DNA of 49,192 nt, taken from NCBI GenBank assembly GCA_017550745.1, contig JAFZOG010000075.1, forward strand, positions 1 to 49,192, written 5' to 3'. This DNA is from Clostridia bacterium. GTDB taxonomy: Bacteria > Bacillota > Clostridia > Christensenellales > Aristaeellaceae. A program made the position numbers and the translations under genes. The notes beneath the pieces were generated by a model, which was not told the origin of the DNA, did not search any database, and saw only the letters and a program-made list of their open reading frames with translations. Shown here in pieces: positions 6,614 to 14,847 of the stretch. The stretch's first letter is position 1. Every line of letters starts with the position of its first letter.

Positions 6614-6885
6614 ACGCGATCCTGCTTTTATTCATGATCGTCTGCGCGCTGGCGGTTGCCTTCACAAAAAACCTGCTGGCCGCCGTGATTATTTTCATGG
6701 CCCAGGGATTGGCCATGTCCGTCGTGTGGGTCCTGCTTCAGTCGCCGGATCTGGCGATTACGGAAGCCTCAGTAGGTGCGGGCGTTTCCTCCATTCTGAT
6801 GTTCGCGGCGCTCAGAAAAATCCATGCCATCAAGGAGAAGGGAGAGGCTGACGATGACGAAGAAGAAAAAAAGGAAGCCCTCTGA
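6601..6885 (+). CDS. MbhD-like antiporter subunit (DUF4040 domain)
   Basis: 94 residues, ATG after GGAGGCG. Three predicted spans cover about 3-75: LNAILLLFMIVCALAVAFTK, then NLLAAVIIFMAQGLAMSVVW and VLLQSPDLAITEASVGAGVS. The last motif is the hallmark of the DUF4040/MbhD family, which in canonical MrpA is fused to the C-terminal end of the large subunit. Here it is a free protein as in membrane-bound hydrogenase (Mbh) type modules. The C-terminus is a highly acidic/basic tail (GEADDDEEEKKEAL). It overlaps the next gene by 32 bases. Confidence 0.88.
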   Translation: MEALNAILLLFMIVCALAVAFTKNLLAAVIIFMAQGLAMSVVWVLLQSPDLAITEASVGAGVSSILMFAALRKIHAIKEKGEADDDEEEKKEAL

Positions 6886-7804
6886 ATCCTTTCTGGACTG
6901 GCTGGAAAACGGCGGCAGCATTTTGGATGCGGAGATGGAAGATGGTCTGCGGGAGGATATGCCAGCAGAAGAAAACCTTCCGAAAAAAAGTAAAACAAGA
7001 AAACAGAAATGTGTTTCAAAAACTGTCGAGAAGCCTCGGAAAGCCTGTGCCGACGCCTGGTGGTACCGGCTGCTGACCGTTCTGGTGATGGGAACGCTGA
7101 TCTGGTTATTGACCGCGGCAGTGGACCGAATGCCGGAATTCGGCAGCGCGGATACTTTGATCGACAGCGAACTGACGGAATTTTATGTGGAAAAAACAAA
7201 GGAAGAAACCGGAGCGATGAACATCGTCACCGGCATCATCCTCAGTTACCGCGGCTTTGATACCCTGGGCGAAACCCATGTGCTGTTCATTGCTGTTTGC
7301 ACAGTGCTGCTGATGCTGAGCATCTACGGCGAGCGGGATGAGGAAAGGCGGCTGCTTCGCGGAGAGGAAGAACGCCATTTTGAGCCGCAGGATGACGTGA
7401 TCCTCCAATCCGCCGCCAGGCTGCTGACGCCGCTCATCTTTGTGTTCGGCCTGTATATCATTTTTAACGGACACCTGTCGCCCGGCGGCGGTTTTTCCGG
7501 CGGCGCGGTTTTAGGGGCGGGGCTGATCCTGTACCAGAACGCCTTCGGCTATGAAAAGATCGAGCGGTTCTTTACCTATAAAACCTTCAAATGCCTCTCC
7601 GTCTGCTGCCTGCTGTTTTACTCCCTGGCGAAGGGATACCACTTCTTTACCGGCGGAAATCACCTGGGCAGTTCTATTCCCATCGGCACGCCGGGGACTA
7701 TCCTGTCAGGCGGTCTGCTGCTGCCGCTGAATTTTGCGGTGGGATGTGTGGTTGCCTGCGTGATGTACGCCCTGTTCACCATGTTCAGGAAGGGGGAATT
7801 CTGA
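6854..7804 (+). CDS. Fused MbhE-like / MnhB-like antiporter subunit
   Basis: 316 residues, ATG 6854 with GGGAGAGG upstream. Residues 1-70 are hydrophilic and Lys/Glu-rich, an unusual cytoplasmic extension (KKKKRKPSESFLDWLENGG). Residues about 72-155 match MbhE: one span (YRLLTVLVMGTLIWLLTAA), an external segment, then SYRGFDTLGETHVLFIAVCT. Residues about 190-316 match the MnhB/MrpB domain, with the signature NGHLSPGGGFSGGAVLGAG around residue 207 and four spans. MbhE and MnhB (MbhF) are separate proteins in many complexes; here one polypeptide carries both, with an added charged tail. It overlaps the following mnhC start by a TGATG junction. Confidence 0.85.
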   Translation: MTKKKKRKPSESFLDWLENGGSILDAEMEDGLREDMPAEENLPKKSKTRKQKCVSKTVEKPRKACADAWWYRLLTVLVMGTLIWLLTAAVDRMPEFGSADTLIDSELTEFYVEKTKEETGAMNIVTGIILSYRGFDTLGETHVLFIAVCTVLLMLSIYGERDEERRLLRGEEERHFEPQDDVILQSAARLLTPLIFVFGLYIIFNGHLSPGGGFSGGAVLGAGLILYQNAFGYEKIERFFTYKTFKCLSVCCLLFYSLAKGYHFFTGGNHLGSSIPIGTPGTILSGGLLLPLNFAVGCVVACVMYALFTMFRKGEF

Positions 7805-8178
7805 TGCTGTCCCGATTGATGACCCATCTGGACGAGGTAACGGCTGTGGCGCTGTTCAGCATTGGCTTTGCCCTGCTTCTGCTGGACAAAAACCTGATGA
7901 AAAAAGTCATCGGCTTTTCGATGATGGACAGCGGCATTTATCTGTTTTTAGCTTCCTATGGCTACATTGAATCGCGCCTCGCCCCTATTTATACGGAAGG
8001 AATTGCCGAGGCGAACGCTTACGTGAATCCGCTGCCCGCGGGGCTGGTGCTGACCGGTATCGTGGTAGGAGTCAGCGTGACCGCCGTGATGCTTGGCCTG
8101 ACCGTGCGGCTGCATGAGCGCTATCACACCCTGGACATTGACGAGATCGCGGAGAAGATCCGGAGGGAGGGGAAATGA
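7804..8178 (+). CDS. mnhC: Na+/H+ antiporter subunit C (MnhC/MrpC, NuoK-like)
   Basis: 124 residues starting at the ATG in TGATG, so it is coupled to the upstream fusion gene. Three spans: about 12-28, 33-52 and 78-100. The NuoK/MrpC family pattern is clear: VALFSIGFALLLLDKNLMKK then VIGFSMMDSGIYLFLASYGY, and the terminal motif NPLPAGLVLTGIVVGVSVTA. In Mrp the C subunit, like NuoK, contributes to a proton path next to the D subunit. The C-terminus is charged. It overlaps the next gene by 4 bases (ATGA). Confidence 0.93.
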   Translation: MLSRLMTHLDEVTAVALFSIGFALLLLDKNLMKKVIGFSMMDSGIYLFLASYGYIESRLAPIYTEGIAEANAYVNPLPAGLVLTGIVVGVSVTAVMLGLTVRLHERYHTLDIDEIAEKIRREGK

Positions 8179-9671
8179 CGGCTATGATCTGGCAGCACAG
8201 TCTTCCCCTGCTGATGATCGTCCTGCCGCTGATGTGCGCGGCGGTTTCCTCCGTGCTGAGGGGCGAAGCCGCGCGAAAAGTAATGGCGGCGCTGACCCTG
8301 CTGGAATGCCTTGGCATGGGGATATTGCTGGACTACACGCTGGCGCGGAATGAATCCTTTGTGTTTGCCATGGGCGATATCGGCGCGCCTTTCGGCAACG
8401 AATTGCGCGTCGGCCCCACGGAAGCGCTGGTGGGCCTGCTGCTTTCAGCGGTGATGTTCCTGTCATTGCTGGGCGGATGGAAGCAATTATCGGAGGATAT
8501 CACGCCCAACCGGATGAACCTTTACGGCGCGGTGTACTGCCTGCTTACGGCTGCGATGGCGGCCATGGTGTTCACCAACGACCTGTTCACCGCCTATGTG
8601 TTCATCGAAATATCCACCATCGCCTCCTGCGCCCTGATCCTTTCCAGGAACAGGGGCGTCACCATGCTGGCTGCGACACGCTACATGATCATGAACCTGC
8701 TGGGAAGCGGCCTGTTCCTGCTGGGGCTGAGCATGCTTTACACCCTGACCGGTCATCTGCTGTTTCCGCAATTGGGAGAAGCAGTGCGGGATTTGGTGCA
8801 AAAGAACGCTTACCCCATGCCGCTGTACCTGTCTTTCCTGCTCATGACCATCGGCATTGCGATCAAAAGCGCTCTGTATCCTTTCCATACCTGGCTGCCC
8901 GGCGCGTACAGCACGGCCACGGCTGTCTCCAGCGCTGTGCTCAGCAGCGTGATATCAAAGATGTACATCTTCCTGCTGGTGAAGATTTTTTTCCGGGCGG
9001 CAGGCGCGGACGTGTTCGCCCGGCGCATCGAGGACGTCCTGCTCCTGTACGCCATCGCGGGCGTTCTTGCCGGTTCGGCTTACGCTATTGCCCAGCGCCA
9101 TATGATGCGCATGATCGCTTATTCCTCGGTAGCGCAGATCGGGTATATTTTCCTGGGTATCGCCCTGGGGACAGAAGCGGGTTTTGCGGCGGCGCTGTTC
9201 CATTTGCTGGCTCATTCCTCCGCCAAGTCTATGCTGTTCCTGGCTGGCAATAAGTTAAGATGTGAGGCGGGCAGGGAAGATACCTTCCGCGCTTTGCGCG
9301 GCACGGCAAGAAAAGCGCCGCTGGCAGCGCTGGCGTTCCTGATCGGGGCCTGCTCGCTGGTGGGCGTGCCGGTGCTGGGCGGCTTTGCCAGCAAGGTGTT
9401 TTTATCCAAAGCCGCCATTGACCTGGGCGGCTGGCGTATGGTCGTGATCCTTTCCACTCTGGCGGTCAGCACTGCGCTGAATGTGGCGTATATGCTCCGC
9501 GCGGCGCTGACGCTTTACAGAACCGGGGAGGAAGAAGCGCCTGAATCCAAAACGAAAGACGTGCCTTTCGCGTTCGCCATGGTGATCCTGATCGTCATCA
9601 ATATCGCCCTCGGTGTTTTCGGCGGCGCGGTCGTGGGCTGGATACTGCAGGGCATTTCTATTTTCGCATAA
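8175..9671 (+). CDS. Proton-conducting antiporter subunit 1 (MnhD/NuoN-like)
   Basis: 498 residues and about 14 membrane spans; start ATGA overlaps mnhC. Family landmarks are all present: Glu in span 5 (DLFTAYVFIEISTIASCALI), Lys in the broken span 7 (GIAIKSALYPFHTWLPGAYS), Lys in span 8 (SAVLSSVISKMYIFLLVKI), and span 12 (VGVPVLGGFASKVFLSKAAI). These residues form the proton half-channels in NuoL/M/N and MrpA/D. It is the first of four such subunits in this operon. It may be the direct partner of MnhC. The next gene starts 21 bases downstream after AGGGGG. Confidence 0.9.
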   Translation: MTAMIWQHSLPLLMIVLPLMCAAVSSVLRGEAARKVMAALTLLECLGMGILLDYTLARNESFVFAMGDIGAPFGNELRVGPTEALVGLLLSAVMFLSLLGGWKQLSEDITPNRMNLYGAVYCLLTAAMAAMVFTNDLFTAYVFIEISTIASCALILSRNRGVTMLAATRYMIMNLLGSGLFLLGLSMLYTLTGHLLFPQLGEAVRDLVQKNAYPMPLYLSFLLMTIGIAIKSALYPFHTWLPGAYSTATAVSSAVLSSVISKMYIFLLVKIFFRAAGADVFARRIEDVLLLYAIAGVLAGSAYAIAQRHMMRMIAYSSVAQIGYIFLGIALGTEAGFAAALFHLLAHSSAKSMLFLAGNKLRCEAGREDTFRALRGTARKAPLAALAFLIGACSLVGVPVLGGFASKVFLSKAAIDLGGWRMVVILSTLAVSTALNVAYMLRAALTLYRTGEEEAPESKTKDVPFAFAMVILIVINIALGVFGGAVVGWILQGISIFA

Positions 9672-9692
9672 TGCGGATAGGGGGAAATATAC

Positions 9693-11147
9693 ATGAATTT
9701 ATTGATGGTATTCGCAATTCTGCTGCCCATTGTGATGGCCTGTATGTGGCGCTGGCTGCGGCTGACGGGCGAAGCCCTGCATAAGGCGTCCTTCAGCACC
9801 ATCCTGGCGGGCGCCGTGCTGGCTACCGCCTGCGCGCTGATTCCGAATATGCCGCAGATCTGCCTTCGTTGGACGGATATGCTGGCTTTCTCTTTCCGGG
9901 TAGACGGGGTGAGCCGCATCTGGCTGCTGCTGCTGGCTGTCATCTGGCCCGGCGTGGGGCTTTATGCCCAGGAATACCTGGAGCATGATGAAAACCCCGC
10001 CCGCTTCTTCCTGTTCTATACAGTCACGCAGGGTGTGCTCCACGCGCTGGTGATGGCGGGCAACCTGGTCACCTATTATATGTTCTATGAGGCCATGACC
10101 CTGCTCACTGTGCCGCTGGTGCTGCATAACCGGGATAAGGAGGCCGTGGCCGCCGCGATCAAGTATCTGATCTATTCGGTGATCGGCGCATCTGCTGCCC
10201 TGATCGGCATTTTCTACATCGGCGCAATCGGCGGCACCGGGGATTTTGCCTCCGGCTTAGTCACCGCCCAACAGACCGCCGGGAAGGAAGGCTTGACCAT
10301 GGCCATCTTCCTGACCATGCTGATCGGCTTTGGCGTAAAAGCAGGCATGTTTCCCCTGCACGGATGGCTCCCCACTGCCCACCCGGTGGCTCCCGCACCG
10401 GCCAGCGCCGTGCTGTCCGGCGTCATCACCAAGATGGGCGTGCTGGGCATTGTGCGGGTACTTTTCTGCATAGCGGGCGCGGACAGGATCCGCGGCACCT
10501 GGGTGCAATACACCATGCTGGCGCTGACGCTGACGACCATCCTCATGGGCTCGCTGCTGGCGCTCAAGGAAAAAAAGCTGAAAAAGCGTCTGGCCTATTC
10601 TTCAGTTTCCCAGGTTTCCTATGTACTGTTCGGCCTGTTCACCTTAACGGAATGGGGCTTCGTCGGGGCCATGCTGCATGTGATCTTTCATTCCCTGATG
10701 AAGAATACCCTGTTCATGGGGGCCGGCTGCATCATTCATAAGACCGGAAAGAACCGGGTGGATGAGATGGAGGGCCTTGGCAAGCGCATGCCCTGGACGT
10801 ATGCTTTCTTCACCGTGGCTTCCCTGGGCCTGGTCGGCATCCCGCCTACCGGCGGCTTCATCAGCAAATGGAATCTGGCGCAAGGCGCGTTGGCCACCGG
10901 CCTGTCCTTCAGCTGGATCGGCCCCACGGCGCTGTTGATTTCCGCCGTGCTGACCGCCGCGTATCTGTTTACCGTGGTGATCAAAGGCTGCTTCCCCGGC
11001 GAGGACGTAAAGCCCGAGCCGAACTGCGAAGCCGGCTGGAAGATGCTTTTGCCCATGGGTATATACTCCGCGCTGATCGTGCTGCTGGGCATGTTCTCCG
11101 GGCCGATCATTGCCTATTTCCAGTCTGTGGCCCAAATGCTGCTGTAA
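9693..11147 (+). CDS. Proton-conducting antiporter subunit 2 (MnhD/NuoM-like)
   Basis: 484 residues, about 14 spans, ATG after GGGGGAAATATAC. The channel residues expected for an active subunit are present: Glu in LVTYYMFYEAMTLLTVPLVL, Lys in GFGVKAGMFPLHGWLPTAHP, Lys in ASAVLSGVITKMGVLGIVRV, and GIPPTGGFISKWNLAQGALA in span 12. The full HPVAPAPASA loop is typical of MnhD/NuoM. It probably exchanges protons and possibly Na+ across the cytoplasmic membrane as one of the pumping modules. The following gene begins 10 bases downstream. Confidence 0.92.
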   Translation: MNLLMVFAILLPIVMACMWRWLRLTGEALHKASFSTILAGAVLATACALIPNMPQICLRWTDMLAFSFRVDGVSRIWLLLLAVIWPGVGLYAQEYLEHDENPARFFLFYTVTQGVLHALVMAGNLVTYYMFYEAMTLLTVPLVLHNRDKEAVAAAIKYLIYSVIGASAALIGIFYIGAIGGTGDFASGLVTAQQTAGKEGLTMAIFLTMLIGFGVKAGMFPLHGWLPTAHPVAPAPASAVLSGVITKMGVLGIVRVLFCIAGADRIRGTWVQYTMLALTLTTILMGSLLALKEKKLKKRLAYSSVSQVSYVLFGLFTLTEWGFVGAMLHVIFHSLMKNTLFMGAGCIIHKTGKNRVDEMEGLGKRMPWTYAFFTVASLGLVGIPPTGGFISKWNLAQGALATGLSFSWIGPTALLISAVLTAAYLFTVVIKGCFPGEDVKPEPNCEAGWKMLLPMGIYSALIVLLGMFSGPIIAYFQSVAQMLL

Positions 11148-11157
11148 GGAGTTTGCC

Positions 11158-12609
11158 ATGCAACTGCTGATGTGCGCGCTGCTGCCGGTGCTGCTGGGGG
11201 CGCTGCTGCGCCTGATTCATAAGCTGCCCCGGGGAGCGCGAATGTGCTTCGCCCTGCTGTCCGCCCTTCTGACCTCCGTATGCGTGGGATATCTGTCGTT
11301 CACGGACGGCGGGGAAAGGTACGAGCTGTTCCGGCTGTCGGAGCAGTTTGTGTTTGCCCTGCGGCTGGACGGGGCGGGCATGGTGTATATCGGTCTGGCG
11401 GCAGCGCTGTGGCCCATTTCGGTGCTGTACGCTATTGAATACATGCGCCATGAAAAGCGGGAGGGGAACTTCTTTTCCTGGTATCTGGCCGCTTACGGCG
11501 CATCTGTGCTGCTTTCGGCGTCGGACAACTTGTTCACGCTCTATATTTCCTATGAATTGCTCACGCTCTTCACCGTTCCGCTGGTGTGGCATATACAGGA
11601 CGACGCGTCCACAAAAGCCGCGTTCCGGTACATGCTGTATCTGATCGGCGGCGCTGCGCTGGGCTTTATGGCCATGCTGGGCCTGAGCGATTTTGGGCTG
11701 GGTGCCTTCGGAAGAAATCCTGTTTTACCGGAAGGCGCGGACATGGGCTGGTTCCGGGTATTATGTCTGCTGGGCTTCCTGGGCTTCGGCGTGAAAACGG
11801 CGGTGCTGCCCTTGTCCCGGTGGCTCCCGGTGGCTTCCGTAGCGCCCACGCCTGTAACCGCGCTGCTGCACGCTGTGGCTGTGGTAAACGCGGGCGTGTT
11901 AGCGGTTGCGCGCTTCCTTTACTACACGGTACCGCTGGACGCATTGCGGGGCACTTGGGTACAGACGGCCATGCTTATCCTCTGCGCCGCCACGGTGCTA
12001 TTTGCCTCCGCGATGGCAGTGCGGGAACAGCATTTAAAGCGCCGCCTTGCCTGGTCAACCGTGAGCAACCTGAGTTATATGCTGCTGGGCCTGTCGCTGA
12101 TGACGGAACATGGCATGGCCGCTGGGCTTTCCCACATGGTGTTTCACGGACTTATGAAAATCATCCTGTTCTTCTGCGCGGGCGCGGTGCTGACGCAGAC
12201 GGGTTTCACCCTTGCCCGGCAAACCCACGGCCTGGGGCGGCAGATGCGGGTAACATTCTGCGCGTTCACCGTTGCGGGCCTTTCCCTGATGGGCGTTCCG
12301 CCGCTGCCGGGGTTTGTGAGCAAATATGCCCTGGCCACAGCCGCTTTTACCTTGAATAATACCTGGGCTTTTATCGGCGGCATCGCGCTGCTGGTGTCTT
12401 CGGTGCTGACGTGTATTTACATTTTTACTGTCGTGTTTCCTGCATACTTTCTGCAGCCGGCCAGAACTGGGGCGGATCAGCCGCATGATCCCGGCCCCTG
12501 TATGAAAATTTCGCTGATTCTCCTTTGCCTGCTTCTGATTGCCGCAGGCATGTGCGCGGGCCGTATCATGGAGTGGCTGACTGTCCTCGCGGAAGGAGGT
12601 ATCGTATGA
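11158..12609 (+). CDS. Antiporter subunit 3 (MnhD/NuoM-like) with substituted channel residues
   Basis: 483 residues from ATG 11158, which follows AAGGAGTTTGCC. The span-5 Glu (LFTLYISYELLTLFTVPLVW) and span-7 Lys 213 (GFGVKTAVLPLSRWLPVASV) are kept. The FPLHGWLP motif of the sister proteins is LPLSRWLP here, so its His is lost. The span-8 Lys is replaced by Asn 244 (TALLHAVAVVNAGVLAVARF, compared with ITKMG in the neighbour). Span 12 keeps PPLPGFVSKYALATAAFTLN. Loss of the central-axis Lys suggests a weakened or non-pumping structural copy, or a different ion specificity. That is inference from known roles of these residues. Overlaps the next gene by 4 bases (ATGA). Confidence 0.88.
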   Translation: MQLLMCALLPVLLGALLRLIHKLPRGARMCFALLSALLTSVCVGYLSFTDGGERYELFRLSEQFVFALRLDGAGMVYIGLAAALWPISVLYAIEYMRHEKREGNFFSWYLAAYGASVLLSASDNLFTLYISYELLTLFTVPLVWHIQDDASTKAAFRYMLYLIGGAALGFMAMLGLSDFGLGAFGRNPVLPEGADMGWFRVLCLLGFLGFGVKTAVLPLSRWLPVASVAPTPVTALLHAVAVVNAGVLAVARFLYYTVPLDALRGTWVQTAMLILCAATVLFASAMAVREQHLKRRLAWSTVSNLSYMLLGLSLMTEHGMAAGLSHMVFHGLMKIILFFCAGAVLTQTGFTLARQTHGLGRQMRVTFCAFTVAGLSLMGVPPLPGFVSKYALATAAFTLNNTWAFIGGIALLVSSVLTCIYIFTVVFPAYFLQPARTGADQPHDPGPCMKISLILLCLLLIAAGMCAGRIMEWLTVLAEGGIV

Positions 12610-14831
12610 TCCTAATGCTGGCGCTTCCGCTCATTGGCGCGGTGATCGCCCCGCTGATGGGAAAAATCCGCGGCGGGCTGCGGGAATTGTTCCTGCGCCT
12701 GTTCACCCTGGCCGAACTGGCCTTGGCAGGATTCCTCTTCTACCGGGTGTGGAACGGAGAAGAAATGTTCCTGTGGTTCCCTTCCATGCTGGGCTTGGGG
12801 CTGTATTTCTATGTGGATACCTTCCGGGCGCTGTACGCTTTGCTGGCCTGCTTCATGTGGGCGCTGGCCTGCCAGTTTTCCTTGGAATACTTCGCCGGGC
12901 ATGGGGGAAACCGGGGGCGGTACGCCTGCTTCACACTGATCACGCTCTGCGGCGTGGTGGGCGTGTTCTTCTCCGACGACCTGTATACCACTTTCGTATT
13001 TTTTGAAATCATGTCCATTGCTTCTTATCCCTGGGTGGCCCATGAGGAAACGCCTGGCGCCATGCGGGCGGCGCAGACCTACCTGGGCGTATCCGTTGCC
13101 TGCGGCATGGTGACGCTGATGGGCATGTTCCTGGCCTGGAAGGAAATGGGCAGCCTGGCCTTTGACGCGCTGCGGGCCAACAGCGGGAACCCCAGGCTGA
13201 TTCTTCCGGCCTGCCTTATGCTGGTGGGTTACTGCGCGAAGGCCGGCATGGTGCCGCTGCATATCTGGCTCCCGAAAGCGCATCCCGTGGCCCCGGCGCC
13301 GGCCAGCGCCTTGCTTTCCGGCATGCTGACCAAAACCGGCCTGTTCGGCGTGATCGTGATCGGGATGAACATTTTGGGCGATAACTCGGTTTTCGGCCAC
13401 GTCATACTGGGCCTTGGCCTGTTTACGATGACACTGGGGGCGGTATTGGCGGTATTCTCCGTGAACCTGAAACGCACGCTGGCCTGTTCTTCGCTTTCCC
13501 AGATCGGCTACATCACCGTGGGCCTGTCCTGCGCCATGCTGCTGGGACATCACGGCGCGCTGGCCGCTGCGGGAGCGGTTGGGCATATGGTGAACCATTC
13601 GCTGCTGAAGCTGTGCCTGTTCCTGTGCGCGGGCGCTGTATACATGAAAGCCCATACCCTCGATTTAAACGACCTGCGGGGCTTTGGCCGGGGAAAGATA
13701 CTGCTGCATATCGTTTTCCTGCTGGGCGCTTTGGGCCTGGCGGGCGTGCCGGGGCTGAACGGGTACACCAGCAAAACGATGATCCATGAAGGGCTGGTGG
13801 AGCTGGCTGAGGAGATCGAAGGCTTTTCCGTATATCGCTTTTGCGAGTGGGTGTTCCTGTTCGCTGCCGGGCTGACCACGGCGTATATGCTGAAGCTCTA
13901 CATTTGCCTGTTCTGGCAGAGGAATACGGATGAACACAGGCAGGCGCATTACGATGAACTGGGCCATGGATGCAGCATGACCTTCCGTTCCGCCCTGGTG
14001 CTGCTGCTGACGGTCGTTCCCCTGCTGCTCATCGGCCTTCAGCCGAATCATATACTGCTGCCGCTGACACAGGCAAGCGCTTCTTTCCTGAACCGGCCAG
14101 CGCTCATTCACGAAGTGATGTTCTTTTCGCCCGCCAACCTGATGGGCGGCGGGATCAGCTTGGTGATCGGTGTGGCGGTGTACCTGCTGTTTGTTCGCAC
14201 GGCGCTGTACAGCCGGGGAAAGGGCTACCTGAACCGCTGGCCGAAATGGCTCGACCTGGAAGAGTTTTTTTACCGCCCGGTCTTCGCCCGATTCCTGCCA
14301 TGGTTGGGCACCACGGCTGCCGCATTCCTCGATTATATTCCAAACAGCAGGCTGGTCACGGTGTGGATTCCAAACAGTATCGCAGCAGTTTTTTCCTTTA
14401 TGGACCGCTTGCCGGACAGCAGACTGGTCGCTGAATGGATCCCCAAAGGGATCACAGCGGTATTCTCCTTCCTGGATCATCTGCCGGAAAGCTGGTTCTT
14501 TATGAAGCTTCTGCCCGGCGTATGCGTAGCGGTCAGCCGGGTGTTCGATTCGCTCATGGATACAGTGCTGCTCTTCTTCCGATCCCTGTTCCTGACCAGT
14601 CGGACGGATTTGCAGTTCGCCAAAGACCATAATCCCATTACCCGCCTGTCCTGCGCCATCACGGAAACGCTGTATCAGGCGGGGCTGGTTCCCGGCAGGC
14701 TGGTTCGCCGTAATCCCGATGAAACGCAGTACGGCAATTCTCTCACCAACGCCATTTCTTTCGGTTTGCTCATCACGGCCATCGGCATCGTGGCGGCGAT
14801 CCTGTATGTGTTCATCCGTATGGGAGTTTAA
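12606..14831 (+). CDS. Large antiporter subunit 4 (MrpA/NuoL-like) with a repeated C-terminal segment
   Basis: 741 residues from the ATG in ATGA. Residues about 1-500 are a standard proton-channel domain: Glu in LYTTFVFFEIMSIASYPWVA, Lys in YCAKAGMVPLHIWLPKAHPV, Lys in ASALLSGMLTKTGLFGVIVI, and GVPGLNGYTSKTMIHEGLVE. The C-terminal third is longer than in NuoM and carries three 24-residue repeats at residues 574-645 (starting FLDYIPNS, FMDRLPDS and FLDHLPES), then a long hydrophilic stretch and a last span (GLLITAIGIVAAILYVFI). In NuoL the equivalent region forms a lateral helix along the complex; the repeats may play that part. The DUF4040 part of classic MrpA is encoded separately upstream. 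Confidence 0.88.
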   Translation: MILMLALPLIGAVIAPLMGKIRGGLRELFLRLFTLAELALAGFLFYRVWNGEEMFLWFPSMLGLGLYFYVDTFRALYALLACFMWALACQFSLEYFAGHGGNRGRYACFTLITLCGVVGVFFSDDLYTTFVFFEIMSIASYPWVAHEETPGAMRAAQTYLGVSVACGMVTLMGMFLAWKEMGSLAFDALRANSGNPRLILPACLMLVGYCAKAGMVPLHIWLPKAHPVAPAPASALLSGMLTKTGLFGVIVIGMNILGDNSVFGHVILGLGLFTMTLGAVLAVFSVNLKRTLACSSLSQIGYITVGLSCAMLLGHHGALAAAGAVGHMVNHSLLKLCLFLCAGAVYMKAHTLDLNDLRGFGRGKILLHIVFLLGALGLAGVPGLNGYTSKTMIHEGLVELAEEIEGFSVYRFCEWVFLFAAGLTTAYMLKLYICLFWQRNTDEHRQAHYDELGHGCSMTFRSALVLLLTVVPLLLIGLQPNHILLPLTQASASFLNRPALIHEVMFFSPANLMGGGISLVIGVAVYLLFVRTALYSRGKGYLNRWPKWLDLEEFFYRPVFARFLPWLGTTAAAFLDYIPNSRLVTVWIPNSIAAVFSFMDRLPDSRLVAEWIPKGITAVFSFLDHLPESWFFMKLLPGVCVAVSRVFDSLMDTVLLFFRSLFLTSRTDLQFAKDHNPITRLSCAITETLYQAGLVPGRLVRRNPDETQYGNSLTNAISFGLLITAIGIVAAILYVFIRMGV
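14325..14540 (+). repeat. Three in-frame 72-base repeats inside the large antiporter subunit
   Basis: Units at 14325-14396, 14397-14468 and 14469-14540 encode 24 residues each. The consensus is F-[LM]-D-x-[IL]-P-[NDE]-S-[RW]-[LF]-[VF]-x-x-[WL]-[IL]-P-x-[GSV]-[IC]-x-[AV]-[AV]-[FS]-[SR]. Units 1 and 2 agree best; unit 3 is more diverged. The regular spacing predicts short amphipathic helices separated by Pro. Confidence 0.85.
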
Positions 14832-14847
14832 ATAGGAGGCGCTTCAA

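Noticed and set aside
12612-13655. A 347-codon minus-strand frame over the large antiporter subunit
   Set aside because: Low-information His/Gln/Arg-rich product opposite a strongly conserved membrane protein.
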